The notes under the pieces were generated by a model. It did not search any database and was not told the DNA's origin. It saw only the letters and a program-made list of their open reading frames with translations. From Limnobacter alexandrii (GTDB lineage: Bacteria; Pseudomonadota; Gammaproteobacteria; Burkholderiales; Burkholderiaceae_B), in NCBI RefSeq assembly GCF_005871185.1, contig NZ_SWKN01000006.1, forward strand, positions 1-64,000: DNA of 64,000 nucleotides. The letters are read 5' to 3'. Below are positions 26,708 through 36,421 of this stretch, in pieces (the stretch's first letter is position 1; each line of letters begins with the position of its first letter). The position numbers were made by a program, and so were the translations under genes.

Positions 26708-26830
26708 TCAGGACAATCCGTAAGACACCAGTTTACCCAGGCGTTTTTGAAGTTTTTTCTGAAGGCGCTGCTGACGGGCAGCTTTGAACTGCCCACCCAG
26801 CTTGTTGACCCACACCATGGCTTGGCGCAT
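26708..26830 (-). CDS. possible 40-residue basic protein
   Basis: A short frame, ATG to TGA, encoding a very basic protein (MRQAMVWVNKLGGQFKAARQ, then a Gln/Lys/Arg-rich helix). It fills the 240-base gap between a ParA gene and the acylase gene on the same strand, 85 bases after the former and 35 before the latter. A TGAG stands about nine bases before the start. There is no known homologue that I recognise. It may be a small nucleic-acid-binding or membrane-interacting peptide, or chance. Confidence 0.38.
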   Translation of the reverse strand: MRQAMVWVNKLGGQFKAARQQRLQKKLQKRLGKLVSYGLS

Positions 26831-26915
26831 TGGATACACTCACGTTGAATTGATCTCAAACTGTGAGTGTGATGTTTACAGGTTTCAGGAATGTGACAAA
26901 CCCGGAATTGACAAA

Positions 26916-27713
26916 TCAGGCAACCTTTTTCTTGCCCTTCGCAGCCGCCGCTTCAATTTCAGTGTGCATGGCCAAAAATTCCAGACTCAGCTTGTGCGAC
27001 GGCATGAAGTGAATCATTGGCTTTGCGGCATCGTGGCTTTCCCGAATTTTAACGGACGAGGAAAGGCAGGTGTTCAACACCGGGTGACCCTCTTCCAGCA
27101 ATTCAGCAACCAGTTTTTGCGGCAGGCTTGCACGGGGCTGAAACTGGTTGACCACAATGCCTTCAACATTCAGCGCGGGGTTGTGGTCGGCTCGAATCTC
27201 GTTGAGCGCGTCCAGCAGGTTGTACAGGGCGCGGCGAGAGAATTCATCGCAATCGAAGGGAATGAGCACAGAGTCGGCGGCAATAAGCGCAGAACGCGAG
27301 AAGAAATTCAAGGCCGGGGGGGTGTCGATGTAGACACGATCGTACTGCCCCTTCAACTCGTCAAGGGCTTCACGCAATTTGAAAATTTTGTAACGTGACT
27401 CCAGTTTGACCTGAAGTTCTTCAAGTGCGGGGTGGCTACCCAGCAAGTCGAGATTCTCGTACGGTGTTTCAACCACAAATTCTGCGCTTTTCTTGGGGCG
27501 AATTTTGAAGTTCAAAGCCTGATCAAAAAAATCAGCCAGGGAGTATTCAAGAGGAGCCGCGCCGCGCCCCATGATGTACTGGGTGCTGTTGCCTTGAGGA
27601 TCAAGATCGATCAACAGGGTTTTCAGGCCGCTGTTGGCCGATATGGCCGCCAGGTTGCTGGTGATGGTAGATTTCCCAACCCCACCTTTTTGGTTAAAGA
27701 CCACCCGACGCAT
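26916..27713 (-). CDS. ParA family ATPase
   Basis: A 265-residue ParA-type ATPase, longer than the other one in this window. The P-loop is FNQKGGVGKSTITSNLAAIS at residues 6-25. The segment LLIDLDPQGNSTQYIMGRG and the Walker B VYIDTPPALNFFSR follow. The C-terminus is Lys/Ala-rich (EAAAAKGKKKVA) and may contact DNA or membrane. There is no adjacent parB. It is preceded by an aldehyde dehydrogenase gene 13 bases upstream on the same strand, so co-transcription is likely. Cargo is unknown. Confidence 0.9.
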   Translation of the reverse strand: MRRVVFNQKGGVGKSTITSNLAAISANSGLKTLLIDLDPQGNSTQYIMGRGAAPLEYSLADFFDQALNFKIRPKKSAEFVVETPYENLDLLGSHPALEELQVKLESRYKIFKLREALDELKGQYDRVYIDTPPALNFFSRSALIAADSVLIPFDCDEFSRRALYNLLDALNEIRADHNPALNVEGIVVNQFQPRASLPQKLVAELLEEGHPVLNTCLSSSVKIRESHDAAKPMIHFMPSHKLSLEFLAMHTEIEAAAAKGKKKVA

Positions 27714-27726
27714 GTGAACACTCCCT

Positions 27727-29166
27727 TTAGACGATTTTTTTCAATACTGTAACAACTTTTTCGAACACTGTGCCATAGGGAGCGCGCAGCAATGACGCTG
27801 CATTGAGCCTGGACTGTTCGAGAACAGGCTTAAGTTGAGACATTGCATTGAAACCGACCAAGCCGTGATAGGCGCCCATGCCGCTGGCACCCACGCCACC
27901 GAAGGGCATATTGTCATTTAACACATGCCACATGGCGTCATTTACGGTGACACCGCCCGACACGGTTTGACCAAGCACCATTTCTTTTTCTGCGTTTTTG
28001 CTAACAAACAGATACAGCGCAATCGCCCTTTCCTTGGATTGAACAAGGGCAACAGCTTCCTCAAGGGTTCGATAAGAAAGAATTGGCAAAATAGAACCGA
28101 ACACTTCTTCTTGCATCACGCGCATGTCGGGGCTTGGATTCACCACCAAAGTCAGGGGAAACTTTTTGGCGGCTGGCTCAAACACCTCGTGAGCCGGATT
28201 GATCTCAATGATTTCAGCACCCTTTTTTCGCGCATCCTCGACCAGATCGCGCAAGCGGGCCATGTGCTTTGAGTTGATCACACAGGACACATCGGGGTTG
28301 TGTCGAATGGTGGGGTATTGTTTGTAAGAAGCGCGTTTGACCTCAGAGATAAAACGCCGCAATTGGCTTTCATGCACCATGGCGTAGTCGGGTGCAACAC
28401 ACACCTGCCCAGCATTAACCATTTTGCCATGTGCAGCGCATGCAGCAGCTTGTGCCACATTGCCACTGGGCGCCACAATCAAAGGTGACTTACCACCCAT
28501 TTCAAGTGTTACCGGGGTCAGGTTCTCGGCAGCGGCTTTGGCCACCAGGCGCCCCACCCTTTGAGACCCGGTGAACAACAGGTGATCAAACGGCAAACGT
28601 GAAAATGCTTCCGCCACCGTTTCGTCGCCTTCAATCACCGCGACATGCTCTTCACCAAAATTGTTTTCAAGCAAACGGGCGATGAGTGCAGACGTTCTTG
28701 GGCTGTACTCGCTGGGCTTTAGCATGCAGCAGTTACCCGCTGCCAATGCCGAGGCCAAACCAGCAAAGCTGAGGTACACCGGAAAGTTCCAGGGGGTGAT
28801 AATGCCAATCACACCCAAGGGTTGTGGCCTGATGTACGACACGGACGGACGCATTTGCAAAGGCGTGGGCACTTTGCGATGCTTCATCCACAAACCCACA
28901 TGTTTGCGGCTGTGTCGAACTGCGGCCAGGCTGCTGATGATGTCGAGCATGGTCGATTCATGGCGAGACCGATGGCCGAAATCGTCCGACATGGCATCGA
29001 GCAAGCAACTTTCATTGCGAAGAATAATCTCTTCAAGCAATTCAAGGTTGCTGATGCGTTCTTGTTTACTGGGGTTGGGATTGGCCCGATAAGTTCGCTG
29101 CTGACAGTCGAACACATCCTGCAATCGTCCACTGACCAGTTGTAGGTTATCGACGCGGTCCAACAA
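27727..29166 (-). CDS. aldehyde dehydrogenase, coniferyl-aldehyde dehydrogenase type
   Basis: A 479-residue NAD(P)-dependent aldehyde dehydrogenase. The cofactor region includes GIITPWNFPVYLSFAGLAS and FTGSQRVGRLVAKAA. The catalytic Glu is in LEMGGKSPLIV and the nucleophile Cys is in NAGQVCVAPDYAMV. The N-terminal region and the MPFGGVGASGMGAYHG end match the coniferyl aldehyde dehydrogenase branch, which also takes medium-chain aldehydes. The real substrate is not shown. A terminator-like hairpin separates it from the RND gene upstream. Confidence 0.88.
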   Translation of the reverse strand: MLDRVDNLQLVSGRLQDVFDCQQRTYRANPNPSKQERISNLELLEEIILRNESCLLDAMSDDFGHRSRHESTMLDIISSLAAVRHSRKHVGLWMKHRKVPTPLQMRPSVSYIRPQPLGVIGIITPWNFPVYLSFAGLASALAAGNCCMLKPSEYSPRTSALIARLLENNFGEEHVAVIEGDETVAEAFSRLPFDHLLFTGSQRVGRLVAKAAAENLTPVTLEMGGKSPLIVAPSGNVAQAAACAAHGKMVNAGQVCVAPDYAMVHESQLRRFISEVKRASYKQYPTIRHNPDVSCVINSKHMARLRDLVEDARKKGAEIIEINPAHEVFEPAAKKFPLTLVVNPSPDMRVMQEEVFGSILPILSYRTLEEAVALVQSKERAIALYLFVSKNAEKEMVLGQTVSGGVTVNDAMWHVLNDNMPFGGVGASGMGAYHGLVGFNAMSQLKPVLEQSRLNAASLLRAPYGTVFEKVVTVLKKIV

Positions 29167-29247
29167 ACAATGCTCCGTATGAATGAGACTCGATTGTGGC
29201 GGCGCTAACAGTTGTACACAACCCCCTCAAATGAACTGTGTAGAAAT

Positions 29248-29278
29248 GAAAAAACGGGCCGATAAAGCCCGTTTTTTC
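29248..29278 (-). terminator. intrinsic terminator of the RND operon
   Basis: ACGGGC pairs with GCCCGT around a loop of about seven bases, flanked by A-runs on one side and T-runs on the other. Read on the minus strand it closes the DUF1302-to-RND unit just after the RND stop codon. It could also act on the plus strand. Confidence 0.8.
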
Positions 29279-29304
29279 AATAACTTACTGCTTTCTTACA
29301 ACAA

Positions 29305-31647
29305 TTACACTTTTTCTCCACGACGATCAAGGAAGTAAGCCAGCGCGGGCAGGAATACTACTGCACCGACCATATTCCACAAGAACATGAAGGTGAGCAA
29401 CAAGCCCATGTCAGCCTGGAACTTGATGGGCGAGAATGCCCAGGTGGCTACACCAATGCCCAGGGTAAGACCAGTAAACACAACCGCCTTACCCGTGGAT
29501 TTGAGGGTTTCAAAGTAGGCATCGGCAAATGGCATGCCCTGCTTCAAATACTCCTCAAGCTTGCCATAGATGTAAATGCCGTAGTCCACACCAATACCCA
29601 CGCCCAAGGCGATCACTGGCAGAGTGGCCACTTTCACACCGATACCCAGCACCACCATCAGTGCAGAACACAGCAGCGAGGTGAGTGCCAATGGCGCAAT
29701 GATACAAATGACCGTGCGCACGGAACGGAAAGCCAGCCACACCAGAATAGCCACCACGCTGTAAACCCAGATCAACATTTCGGTTTGAGCGCGCTCAACC
29801 ACTTCATTGGTCGCAGCTTCGATACCCGCGTTGCCGGCCGCCAGTTTGAACACTGCATCGCCTGTGTCATTGTTCGCAATGAAGTCTTCAGCGGCAGCCA
29901 CAACCCGCTTCAAGGTGTCGGCTTTGTGATCTTCGAGGAAGACGATAATGGGCATGAAGGAACAATCGGAACTGAACAAGCCATCTGACAAGTTCATGCC
30001 GCTGATGGTGCCGTTCAATACAAACTGGTTGCGGTTCAGTGCATTCCATTTGATATCGCCTTCGCTGTATGCGCTGATGACAAACTTGGAACGATCAGCC
30101 AATGAAATACTGCTTTGAACACCTGGCACCTGTTCAATGGTCCACTGGAACAAATCCACCGCAGCCAGGGTGTTGTACTTGATACAACCATCCATTTCTG
30201 TCTCAACCATGACCACAAACACGTCAGTGCTGGTGGAGTAGTTGTCGGTGACATAAGCGTTATCAAGGTTGTAGCGGGAGTCTGCCCGCAATTCTGGTGC
30301 GCCTTTGTCAAGGTCGCCAATTTGTACATTGGCATTACCCCACAAGCCCACGGCCAGCAAAGCCAAGCCCACTGCCAGTGCTCCCTTGGCCATTTTGGCC
30401 TGGGCAAAACCGGAAATGAAATGCCACAGCTTGTTGCCGCCAGACTCGTCTTGCTGCAACTTGGTAACTGCTTTTTCATCCACACCGGTGTAGCTCATGA
30501 TCAATGGCAACAACACCAGGTTGGTCAGAATAATAACGGCCACACCCACAGAGGCGGCAATCGCAAGGTCTCGAATCACTGGGATATCGATCACCATCAA
30601 GGTGGCGAAACCGAAACCGTCAGACAACAGGGCGGTAAGGCCGGCAATGTACAAACCACGAAACGCCAGGCGTGCCGCATTCAATTTGTTGTGACCATCA
30701 CCCTGTTTGTGAGCGATTGCATTGACGATTTGCACGCCATGGCTTACGCCAATGGCAAACACCAGGAAAGGCACCAACATGGAATAAGGATCAAGCCCCA
30801 TGCCCAATGCGTTCAGCAAACCCAACTGCCAGATGACAGCCGTGATTGAGCAGGCAAGGGTTGCAATGGTACTTTTTACACTGCGTGAATACAGGAACAA
30901 CATGACCAGGGTGATCAGCACTGCCACACCAAAGAACATGACAACCTGCGTTGCACCTTCGATCAGGTCACCCACAATTTTTGCGAAACCTGTTACGCGA
31001 ATTTCGATTTTGTCGGAATTGAATTCATCGCGAAGTTCGGTTTCAATGCGCTCGGAGAACTCTTTGTAATCCAGGCGATTGCCGGTTTCCGGATTAATTT
31101 CCAGCAAAGGCAGGTACACAATGGTGCTTTTGAAGTCGTTGCCCACCAAGCGGCCGATTTGGCCTGACAGCTCCACGTTCTGACGCACTTGCGCAATACT
31201 TTCCGCATCGCCGTTGTAGGTGGCGGGAATCACCTGTCCACCTTCCAGTCCTTCCTCAGTTACAGAAGTCCAACGTGTATTCGCAGTCCACAAAGACGCC
31301 ATTTCAGGTCGGTTCACGCCCGGGATATAAAAGGCCTTGTCGGTCACCTGCTTCAGGGTTTCGAGGTATTCCGGCGTGAATATGTCGCCCTCCTTGGCTT
31401 GCACGGTGACACGCACCACGTTGCCAAGGCTGGTCAGGTCTGCCCTGTTCTCAAGGAAATTGACCACATACTCATGTTTGGTCGGGATCATTTTCTCGAA
31501 ACTGGCCGCCACTTTCAGTTGAGTTGCCTGCCACGTCAACACGGCAGTGGCCAACACCATCAACACAATGACGAGCAAGCGATTATTAAAGATCAACCGC
31601 TCGGCAAACGGCGCGTTTGCCTGGATGTTTTTATCTGGAGAAGTCAT
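29305..31647 (-). CDS. RND/MMPL superfamily transporter
   Basis: A 780-residue inner-membrane protein with the two-fold RND layout. There is a first membrane helix near residues 30-45, a large periplasmic loop (~50-220) and five or six helices (~225-400, including FGVAVLITLVMLFLYSR). A second periplasmic loop and a final helical set (~620-770, with VIALGVGIGVDYGIYIYGKL) follow. This is the MMPL-like subgroup found next to YCF48, DUF1329 and DUF1302 proteins, probably moving hydrophobic compounds across the envelope. The cargo is unknown. It is the last gene of the minus-strand unit. Confidence 0.9.
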   Translation of the reverse strand: MTSPDKNIQANAPFAERLIFNNRLLVIVLMVLATAVLTWQATQLKVAASFEKMIPTKHEYVVNFLENRADLTSLGNVVRVTVQAKEGDIFTPEYLETLKQVTDKAFYIPGVNRPEMASLWTANTRWTSVTEEGLEGGQVIPATYNGDAESIAQVRQNVELSGQIGRLVGNDFKSTIVYLPLLEINPETGNRLDYKEFSERIETELRDEFNSDKIEIRVTGFAKIVGDLIEGATQVVMFFGVAVLITLVMLFLYSRSVKSTIATLACSITAVIWQLGLLNALGMGLDPYSMLVPFLVFAIGVSHGVQIVNAIAHKQGDGHNKLNAARLAFRGLYIAGLTALLSDGFGFATLMVIDIPVIRDLAIAASVGVAVIILTNLVLLPLIMSYTGVDEKAVTKLQQDESGGNKLWHFISGFAQAKMAKGALAVGLALLAVGLWGNANVQIGDLDKGAPELRADSRYNLDNAYVTDNYSTSTDVFVVMVETEMDGCIKYNTLAAVDLFQWTIEQVPGVQSSISLADRSKFVISAYSEGDIKWNALNRNQFVLNGTISGMNLSDGLFSSDCSFMPIIVFLEDHKADTLKRVVAAAEDFIANNDTGDAVFKLAAGNAGIEAATNEVVERAQTEMLIWVYSVVAILVWLAFRSVRTVICIIAPLALTSLLCSALMVVLGIGVKVATLPVIALGVGIGVDYGIYIYGKLEEYLKQGMPFADAYFETLKSTGKAVVFTGLTLGIGVATWAFSPIKFQADMGLLLTFMFLWNMVGAVVFLPALAYFLDRRGEKV

Positions 31648-31676
31648 TTTTAATTGAGTCCGTTTGAGGGGTCTGT

Positions 31677-32849
31677 TTACTTGAATTCAGACAGGGACAA
31701 GGTTTTGAAACCCCGCATACCCGCCAACAGAATTTCCTGGTCATTCAACTGCACCACACTGGCTGAGGGCAGTTTGTCGGAACGACGCGTCACTTGAATG
31801 GTTCGGAAGTCGTCGGTGCTGCGCGCCAAAATGCCACGCGACCCCACCACCACCATGGAACCATCAGTCAACACGGTTGCCCCATTGAAAGTTTCGCGCA
31901 AATCGGTTTCCACGGCTTCCCACTGACTGCTGCCAAAAGGAAGTCTAAACGCATTGCCGCGAAGACCCACTGCGACCACGGTGCGCGTGTCGGGCGCTTC
32001 GATCAGGGCAAAAACAGAGCCATCGTAATCAATTTTTCGTGCCGTCCAGGTTTCACCTTCGTCAGCACTAACCAGCACCGTGCCCTGCTCCCCGGCCACC
32101 CAGATTTCTCCGGTCTTGCTCAACATCATGGTGTTGAAATGGTAGTTGGTCGAATTGTTGGTGCGGTCACCCAGGTATGTCCAGCTTGCTCCCTGGTCAG
32201 TGCTTTTTAGCAACTGCCCGTAAGCGCCGGCCACAAACACGGTGCCATTGCCATTCACAATCACATCCAGCAAAGGCTTGGAGGGACCCACTTCGAAATC
32301 GCCCTGCGCAAGATCCAGCGTAAAGGTGGCCTCTTCGGCTGCAATCTCGAGCCGCTCGCGTTCTTCAGGTGCTGCGTTCTCGGGCAGGTTGTCTACTTGT
32401 TCCTGCAAGGCGTCGGCTTTGGCCTGCGCGATATCCAGCACGAATTGATTGATGGTGGAACCGTCCATCAGCTTGGTCCAATTGGCACCTGCGTCTTCAG
32501 TTTTTAACACCACACCGTCATGGCCTACTGCATAACCAACCGCTTCGTTGTCAAATGCCACGGACACCAATGTGATGGAGACAGGCACTTTGCCCGCAAC
32601 CCAGGTTTGCCCGTTGTCTTCGCTTTTCAAGATTTGCCCGAACTCGCCTGCGGCATACAGATTGTTGCCCACGCGCTCAACATCCAGCAACAGCGACCGG
32701 GTTGCATTAACGCTTGGAATTGACGGTATTTGGAGCAAATCCACTTTCGCAGCAGTCAGGCCGCCATACCCGATGAGGCCTGCACACAGAACCCCGCCAA
32801 GAACCAGCGTGGAAGCCGCCCTGTTAGAAAAACGATTCCGGAGAAACAT
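31677..32849 (-). CDS. YCF48/BNR-repeat envelope protein
   Basis: A 390-residue exported protein with an N-terminal hydrophobic segment (TLVLGGVLCAGLIGYGGLT). It is built as a beta-propeller of BNR-like units: FGQILKSEDNGQTW, DGVVLKTEDAGANW, YGQLLKSTDQGASW and QGTVLVSADEGETW, plus later weaker copies. A charged helical insert (~residues 145-190, Glu/Ala-rich) interrupts the propeller. Such proteins resemble the photosystem II assembly factor HCF136/Ycf48. In proteobacteria they accompany RND/DUF1329/DUF1302 genes, presumably as a periplasmic accessory of the transporter. Confidence 0.88.
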   Translation of the reverse strand: MFLRNRFSNRAASTLVLGGVLCAGLIGYGGLTAAKVDLLQIPSIPSVNATRSLLLDVERVGNNLYAAGEFGQILKSEDNGQTWVAGKVPVSITLVSVAFDNEAVGYAVGHDGVVLKTEDAGANWTKLMDGSTINQFVLDIAQAKADALQEQVDNLPENAAPEERERLEIAAEEATFTLDLAQGDFEVGPSKPLLDVIVNGNGTVFVAGAYGQLLKSTDQGASWTYLGDRTNNSTNYHFNTMMLSKTGEIWVAGEQGTVLVSADEGETWTARKIDYDGSVFALIEAPDTRTVVAVGLRGNAFRLPFGSSQWEAVETDLRETFNGATVLTDGSMVVVGSRGILARSTDDFRTIQVTRRSDKLPSASVVQLNDQEILLAGMRGFKTLSLSEFK

Positions 32850-32919
32850 TGATAATCCTTTGAAATTAAAAAAGGCTACAAAGGGCGCATGCCCCCTGTA
32901 GCCTGAATTTACCTAACGA

Positions 32920-34287
32920 TTACTGCACGCCGAGACGACGCAAGCCCGCTGGTGTGTAGTTTGCCCGGTCAGGCGTAAAGTCGAACACGAATGGCTGAGC
33001 AGCCTCATTGGTCAAACCAATGGTGAGGTAGCGACCAGACTGCAAGTCATAGAGTGCTTCAGCTGCATAGAAGGGCACATTTTCGTTGTAGTACTGGATG
33101 TTGTGCGCCTCAGCAACGCGCCACAGCGCGCCCTTGCCATCGTAGTGATCGATGATGGAGGCTTGCCAATTGTCTTCGTTCACGAAGAATACGCGCTTGG
33201 CGTAAATGTGGCGTGCATCACTCTTCAAGGTCGCTTCCACTTCCCACACGCGGTGCAACTCATAGCGCAGGTGCTCTGGGTTCATGTGCAGCGGTTGGTG
33301 AATTTCCTTGTAAGTCAGCTTGTTGTTGGCCAAACGGTAGGAGTTGTACGGAATGTACATTTCCTTTTTGCCCTTCAACTTCCACTCGTAACGGTCGGGT
33401 GCGCCGTTGTAAAGGTCGTAGTTGTCGGTGGTACGCAAGCCGTCAGCTGCCGTCCCTGGTGAGTCGTAAGCCACTTGTGGTGCACGGCGAACGCGGCGTT
33501 GACCCGCGTTGTAAGCCCAGGCCCGGCGACCTTCTTTCACCTGATCCAGTGTGTCGTGTACCAGCAATACGTTGCCGGACACAGACACTGGGCTCTTCAG
33601 GATTTGATAGAAGTAGAAGTTGATGTTGTCGTCTTCACCAGCCTTGTAGAAGTTAGGCAAGTTGCGAGGAAACACCAAAGTGTCTTCAATGCGGTTAATG
33701 ATGAAGGAGCCATCGCGCTCGACAGGCACCTGCACGAAATCACGCTTGGCAGCGCCACCACGATAACGGGTCAGGTGGTTCCAGATTACCTCAACACCAT
33801 TTTGTGGAATGGGGAAAGGAATGGCCTGCTCGAAACCGACCACGGCGTTACCGTCGTTCTCAGTTTTGGCATTGGTTGCGTTTTTCTTGGCTGCGTCCAA
33901 AACTTTCTTGGGGTAAGCCGTTGTGCGGTGGGTTTTGTACACATTCATTTTGAATGTGGGGTATTTTTTGAGCATTTCCAGCTGGCCTGGTGACAGGTTG
34001 GCCTTGTATTGCTCGGCATTGGCACCGGTGATGGTGAACAATGGCTTTTCATTGGCGAACGGATCAACCAAGTGCTGGCCTGGCTTGTAGCCCGCAGGTG
34101 CCTTGGTGAGGCCACCGGTGTAGGCTGGAATGGTGCCGGCGGCATTGCCCGCCTTTTCCGCACCAAATTCAGTCAGGGTTGTGCCCAGCTTTGCCGCTTC
34201 TTGCGCGCTGACAGCCGCTTGCGCGGTACCAACGGCAAACAAGCTTGCCAGAGCCAGTGCTGTGAGTTTTGTTTGAAACTTCAACAT
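32920..34287 (-). CDS. DUF1329 outer-membrane or periplasmic lipid-handling-like protein
   Basis: A 455-residue exported protein of family DUF1329, with signal TKLTALALASLFAVGTAQAA. Members resemble the LolA/LolB-like fold of lipoprotein carriers and usually stand beside DUF1302. Conserved-looking parts are GAPDRYEWKLKGKKEMYIPY and PEHLRYELHRVWEVEATL. It lies between the DUF1302 gene (27 bases upstream) and the YCF48 gene. A role in moving hydrophobic substrates between membranes with the RND protein is inference from synteny. Confidence 0.9.
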   Translation of the reverse strand: MLKFQTKLTALALASLFAVGTAQAAVSAQEAAKLGTTLTEFGAEKAGNAAGTIPAYTGGLTKAPAGYKPGQHLVDPFANEKPLFTITGANAEQYKANLSPGQLEMLKKYPTFKMNVYKTHRTTAYPKKVLDAAKKNATNAKTENDGNAVVGFEQAIPFPIPQNGVEVIWNHLTRYRGGAAKRDFVQVPVERDGSFIINRIEDTLVFPRNLPNFYKAGEDDNINFYFYQILKSPVSVSGNVLLVHDTLDQVKEGRRAWAYNAGQRRVRRAPQVAYDSPGTAADGLRTTDNYDLYNGAPDRYEWKLKGKKEMYIPYNSYRLANNKLTYKEIHQPLHMNPEHLRYELHRVWEVEATLKSDARHIYAKRVFFVNEDNWQASIIDHYDGKGALWRVAEAHNIQYYNENVPFYAAEALYDLQSGRYLTIGLTNEAAQPFVFDFTPDRANYTPAGLRRLGVQ

Positions 34288-34314
34288 AAAAATTCCTCCA
34301 GTGTGTCTCTGTTC

Positions 34315-36171
34315 TTAGAATGAGTAAGAGCCTGTGAATGAAATGAAATCGCGGTCGCGCAGTGGGTCAAAGTCAGCTGCATTGGTAAAGGTTGTGTAGC
34401 TAACAGCAGCCTTCGTATTCGCGTCAAACTCGAAGCCGAGAGTCAAACCAACGGATTGACGGCCCTCATTGAATGCACCTCCTGGCTCTGGTGACCAACC
34501 ATCCACATCATGAGAAAATGCGATTTGAGGGATCAAATCTGTACCCAAGAATACATCTCTGTATGTGGCAGCTCCCCGCATGCGATAGCCCCAAGAAAAA
34601 TCGGTAACAAAACCCTCGTTGGGTCTAGCCGTCCCAAATACAGGATTACGTCCGTATTTTTGAACATCAAGCCCCGGCAGGTCATGTACATAGACGGCCG
34701 CTACCTCTGCCGCGAACACTGCTTGACTAGACCCTAAGGCACGGTCAAACGTCCGGATGAAGGTAGTTTGAATCTGACTAACGTCGAATTCGTCGTAACC
34801 TCGAGCAATCTCTCCTGGTTGGGTCGTTTGTACTCTTTGATCAAAGGTTGAAGTCCCCAGAGCTGGGGCTAAACCTCCCAAAAGAGCACCAAGCAGCAAT
34901 TGGTTCTGATTAATTTGAACTGGCAAGTCCATAGCATGAGAGAATTCACCGCCCCAAGACCATCCGCTTACATTGGTTGCAAAACTCAGGCCCAATACCG
35001 AAATATCTTCGGCATAGTCCACGACATAAGTACCGTCAGTGCCTCCAAACGCGTAAGGAAGAGGGCCGTTTGGCCCCTGCGTAGAAGAGGTACGGAAACT
35101 CACAGTTGGCAGGCGACTGTGGTAGTTCATGACATAGCCACCGAACTCAGTATCCAATTCGCTAACGTAAGATCTAAGCGCAAATCCAAACTGGCCGCCA
35201 TCATCTGGTTGACGATCTACACCCCTAACTACTGGAGGCAGTGTCAATGTTGTCGCCCCGAGGGTTACGGTATTAAATGCGCCCCCCAGCTCCATTTGAT
35301 CTCCGATCCTCATGCCTGAGGCGCCGAATATCAATGGACCAGCAAACGCTAAGCGGTCACAACCATCTGGCCCAGAATCCGATGTAGAAAAGTAAGTACC
35401 GCACCCTTCCAAAACAGTTTTCCGCCATTTGAGCTGATAAAACGCCTCGAGACTAGTATTGTCAGTCAACCCCAAATTCATGTAGAGCATCTCTGAGGGG
35501 GTAAAACCCTCTTTCAAATCAGCACCTGGGCGACGAAGGGCGGAAATATCAATTGTATTCAGGCCACTAATAGGGCTCTGAATAAACAAACTTTCACCCC
35601 AAGAGATTACCTGTCGCCCTAAACGCAAATCCACCGGCTTACCGCCAATATCAGTATTTATATACCCGAAAGCGTCAAGTACATCGATTCCATCGAATCG
35701 CGCATAGGGGTGGAATCCATTGTCATTCAACCTTTGATTCCGGGCATTTCCAGTTGGCTCGTGACCGTGATAAGTTGAGCCTTTGTTTTGCTCGTAGTCA
35801 TAAAACCATTTGACACGAGAGAAGAATCCATAATTGTCTTTTTTCAGCTCAAAATCATGAACACCCTTGACGATAGTTGAAAAAGTATCGCCATTGTCGT
35901 AGTTCAAATTACCGTCGTCAGATGTATTAGACAAGCCTGTACCTGGCACTCCATTTTGATCGGTGTTTGACACTGCAAATAAAGCACGATCTCGCCCTTC
36001 AGCCCTAAAACTGGTACCGGCAGAAACAGTTGAGTTGATGCTTAAATCGAAATCTCCAACTTTGAATTCAGCAGCCTGCACAGGCATTACCGCCGCTGCA
36101 AGAAAACCCGCAGCGATCATGTTGCGCACGGCAACGTGTGTTCTTGTTTTAGTAAAAGAATGTTTGTTCAT
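34315..36171 (-). CDS. DUF1302 outer-membrane barrel protein
   Basis: A 618-residue exported protein of family DUF1302, with signal MIAAGFLAAAVMPVQAAEF. The mature protein is rich in amphipathic strands and aromatic residues and ends DFISFTGSYSF, a barrel-type C-terminus. The segment LRLGRQVISWGESLFIQSP is the hallmark of the family. It is the first gene of the DUF1302-DUF1329-YCF48-RND unit and probably forms the outer-membrane channel. A 375-base region without genes lies upstream with a palindrome and short leader frames. Confidence 0.92.
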   Translation of the reverse strand: MNKHSFTKTRTHVAVRNMIAAGFLAAAVMPVQAAEFKVGDFDLSINSTVSAGTSFRAEGRDRALFAVSNTDQNGVPGTGLSNTSDDGNLNYDNGDTFSTIVKGVHDFELKKDNYGFFSRVKWFYDYEQNKGSTYHGHEPTGNARNQRLNDNGFHPYARFDGIDVLDAFGYINTDIGGKPVDLRLGRQVISWGESLFIQSPISGLNTIDISALRRPGADLKEGFTPSEMLYMNLGLTDNTSLEAFYQLKWRKTVLEGCGTYFSTSDSGPDGCDRLAFAGPLIFGASGMRIGDQMELGGAFNTVTLGATTLTLPPVVRGVDRQPDDGGQFGFALRSYVSELDTEFGGYVMNYHSRLPTVSFRTSSTQGPNGPLPYAFGGTDGTYVVDYAEDISVLGLSFATNVSGWSWGGEFSHAMDLPVQINQNQLLLGALLGGLAPALGTSTFDQRVQTTQPGEIARGYDEFDVSQIQTTFIRTFDRALGSSQAVFAAEVAAVYVHDLPGLDVQKYGRNPVFGTARPNEGFVTDFSWGYRMRGAATYRDVFLGTDLIPQIAFSHDVDGWSPEPGGAFNEGRQSVGLTLGFEFDANTKAAVSYTTFTNAADFDPLRDRDFISFTGSYSF

Positions 36172-36306
36172 GTAGCCCCCAAATAATTATCGAGTCAGCA
36201 GACGTAATACGACTGCAATTACCAAACAGCCTCAAACCGAGGATGTCGGAAAATCAACTGAAAAATCGAATAGTTGTTCCGGCCTGCAACAGGCGCGAAG
36301 CAACAT

Positions 36307-36345
36307 TCATGGGGAGCTTCGGGAACCTTGAGAAAAATAAGACAT
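36307..36345 (-). CDS. possible 12-residue leader peptide
   Basis: A 12-codon frame (MSYFSQGSRSSP) that begins directly after a near-perfect GGAGGTGAC ribosome-binding sequence; the spacing is short. Its stop overlaps the ATG of a second short frame (MNVASRLLQAGTTIRFFS), by ATGA. Both lie in the leader of the DUF1302 unit. They could be a leader-peptide control element or chance. Confidence 0.3.
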   Translation of the reverse strand: MSYFSQGSRSSP

Positions 36346-36421
36346 GTCACCTCCAGTAATTGCATCTTTATTGATGCTTTTTGCTAATTTTTGCTTAGTG
36401 TAAAGCAGCTTTCCAAAAAAT

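Noticed and set aside
24332-27713. Plasmid partition locus
   Set aside because: Two ParA ATPases are present, but there is no parB, no parS-like repeats, no replication gene and no iterons. Chromosomal neighbours surround them.
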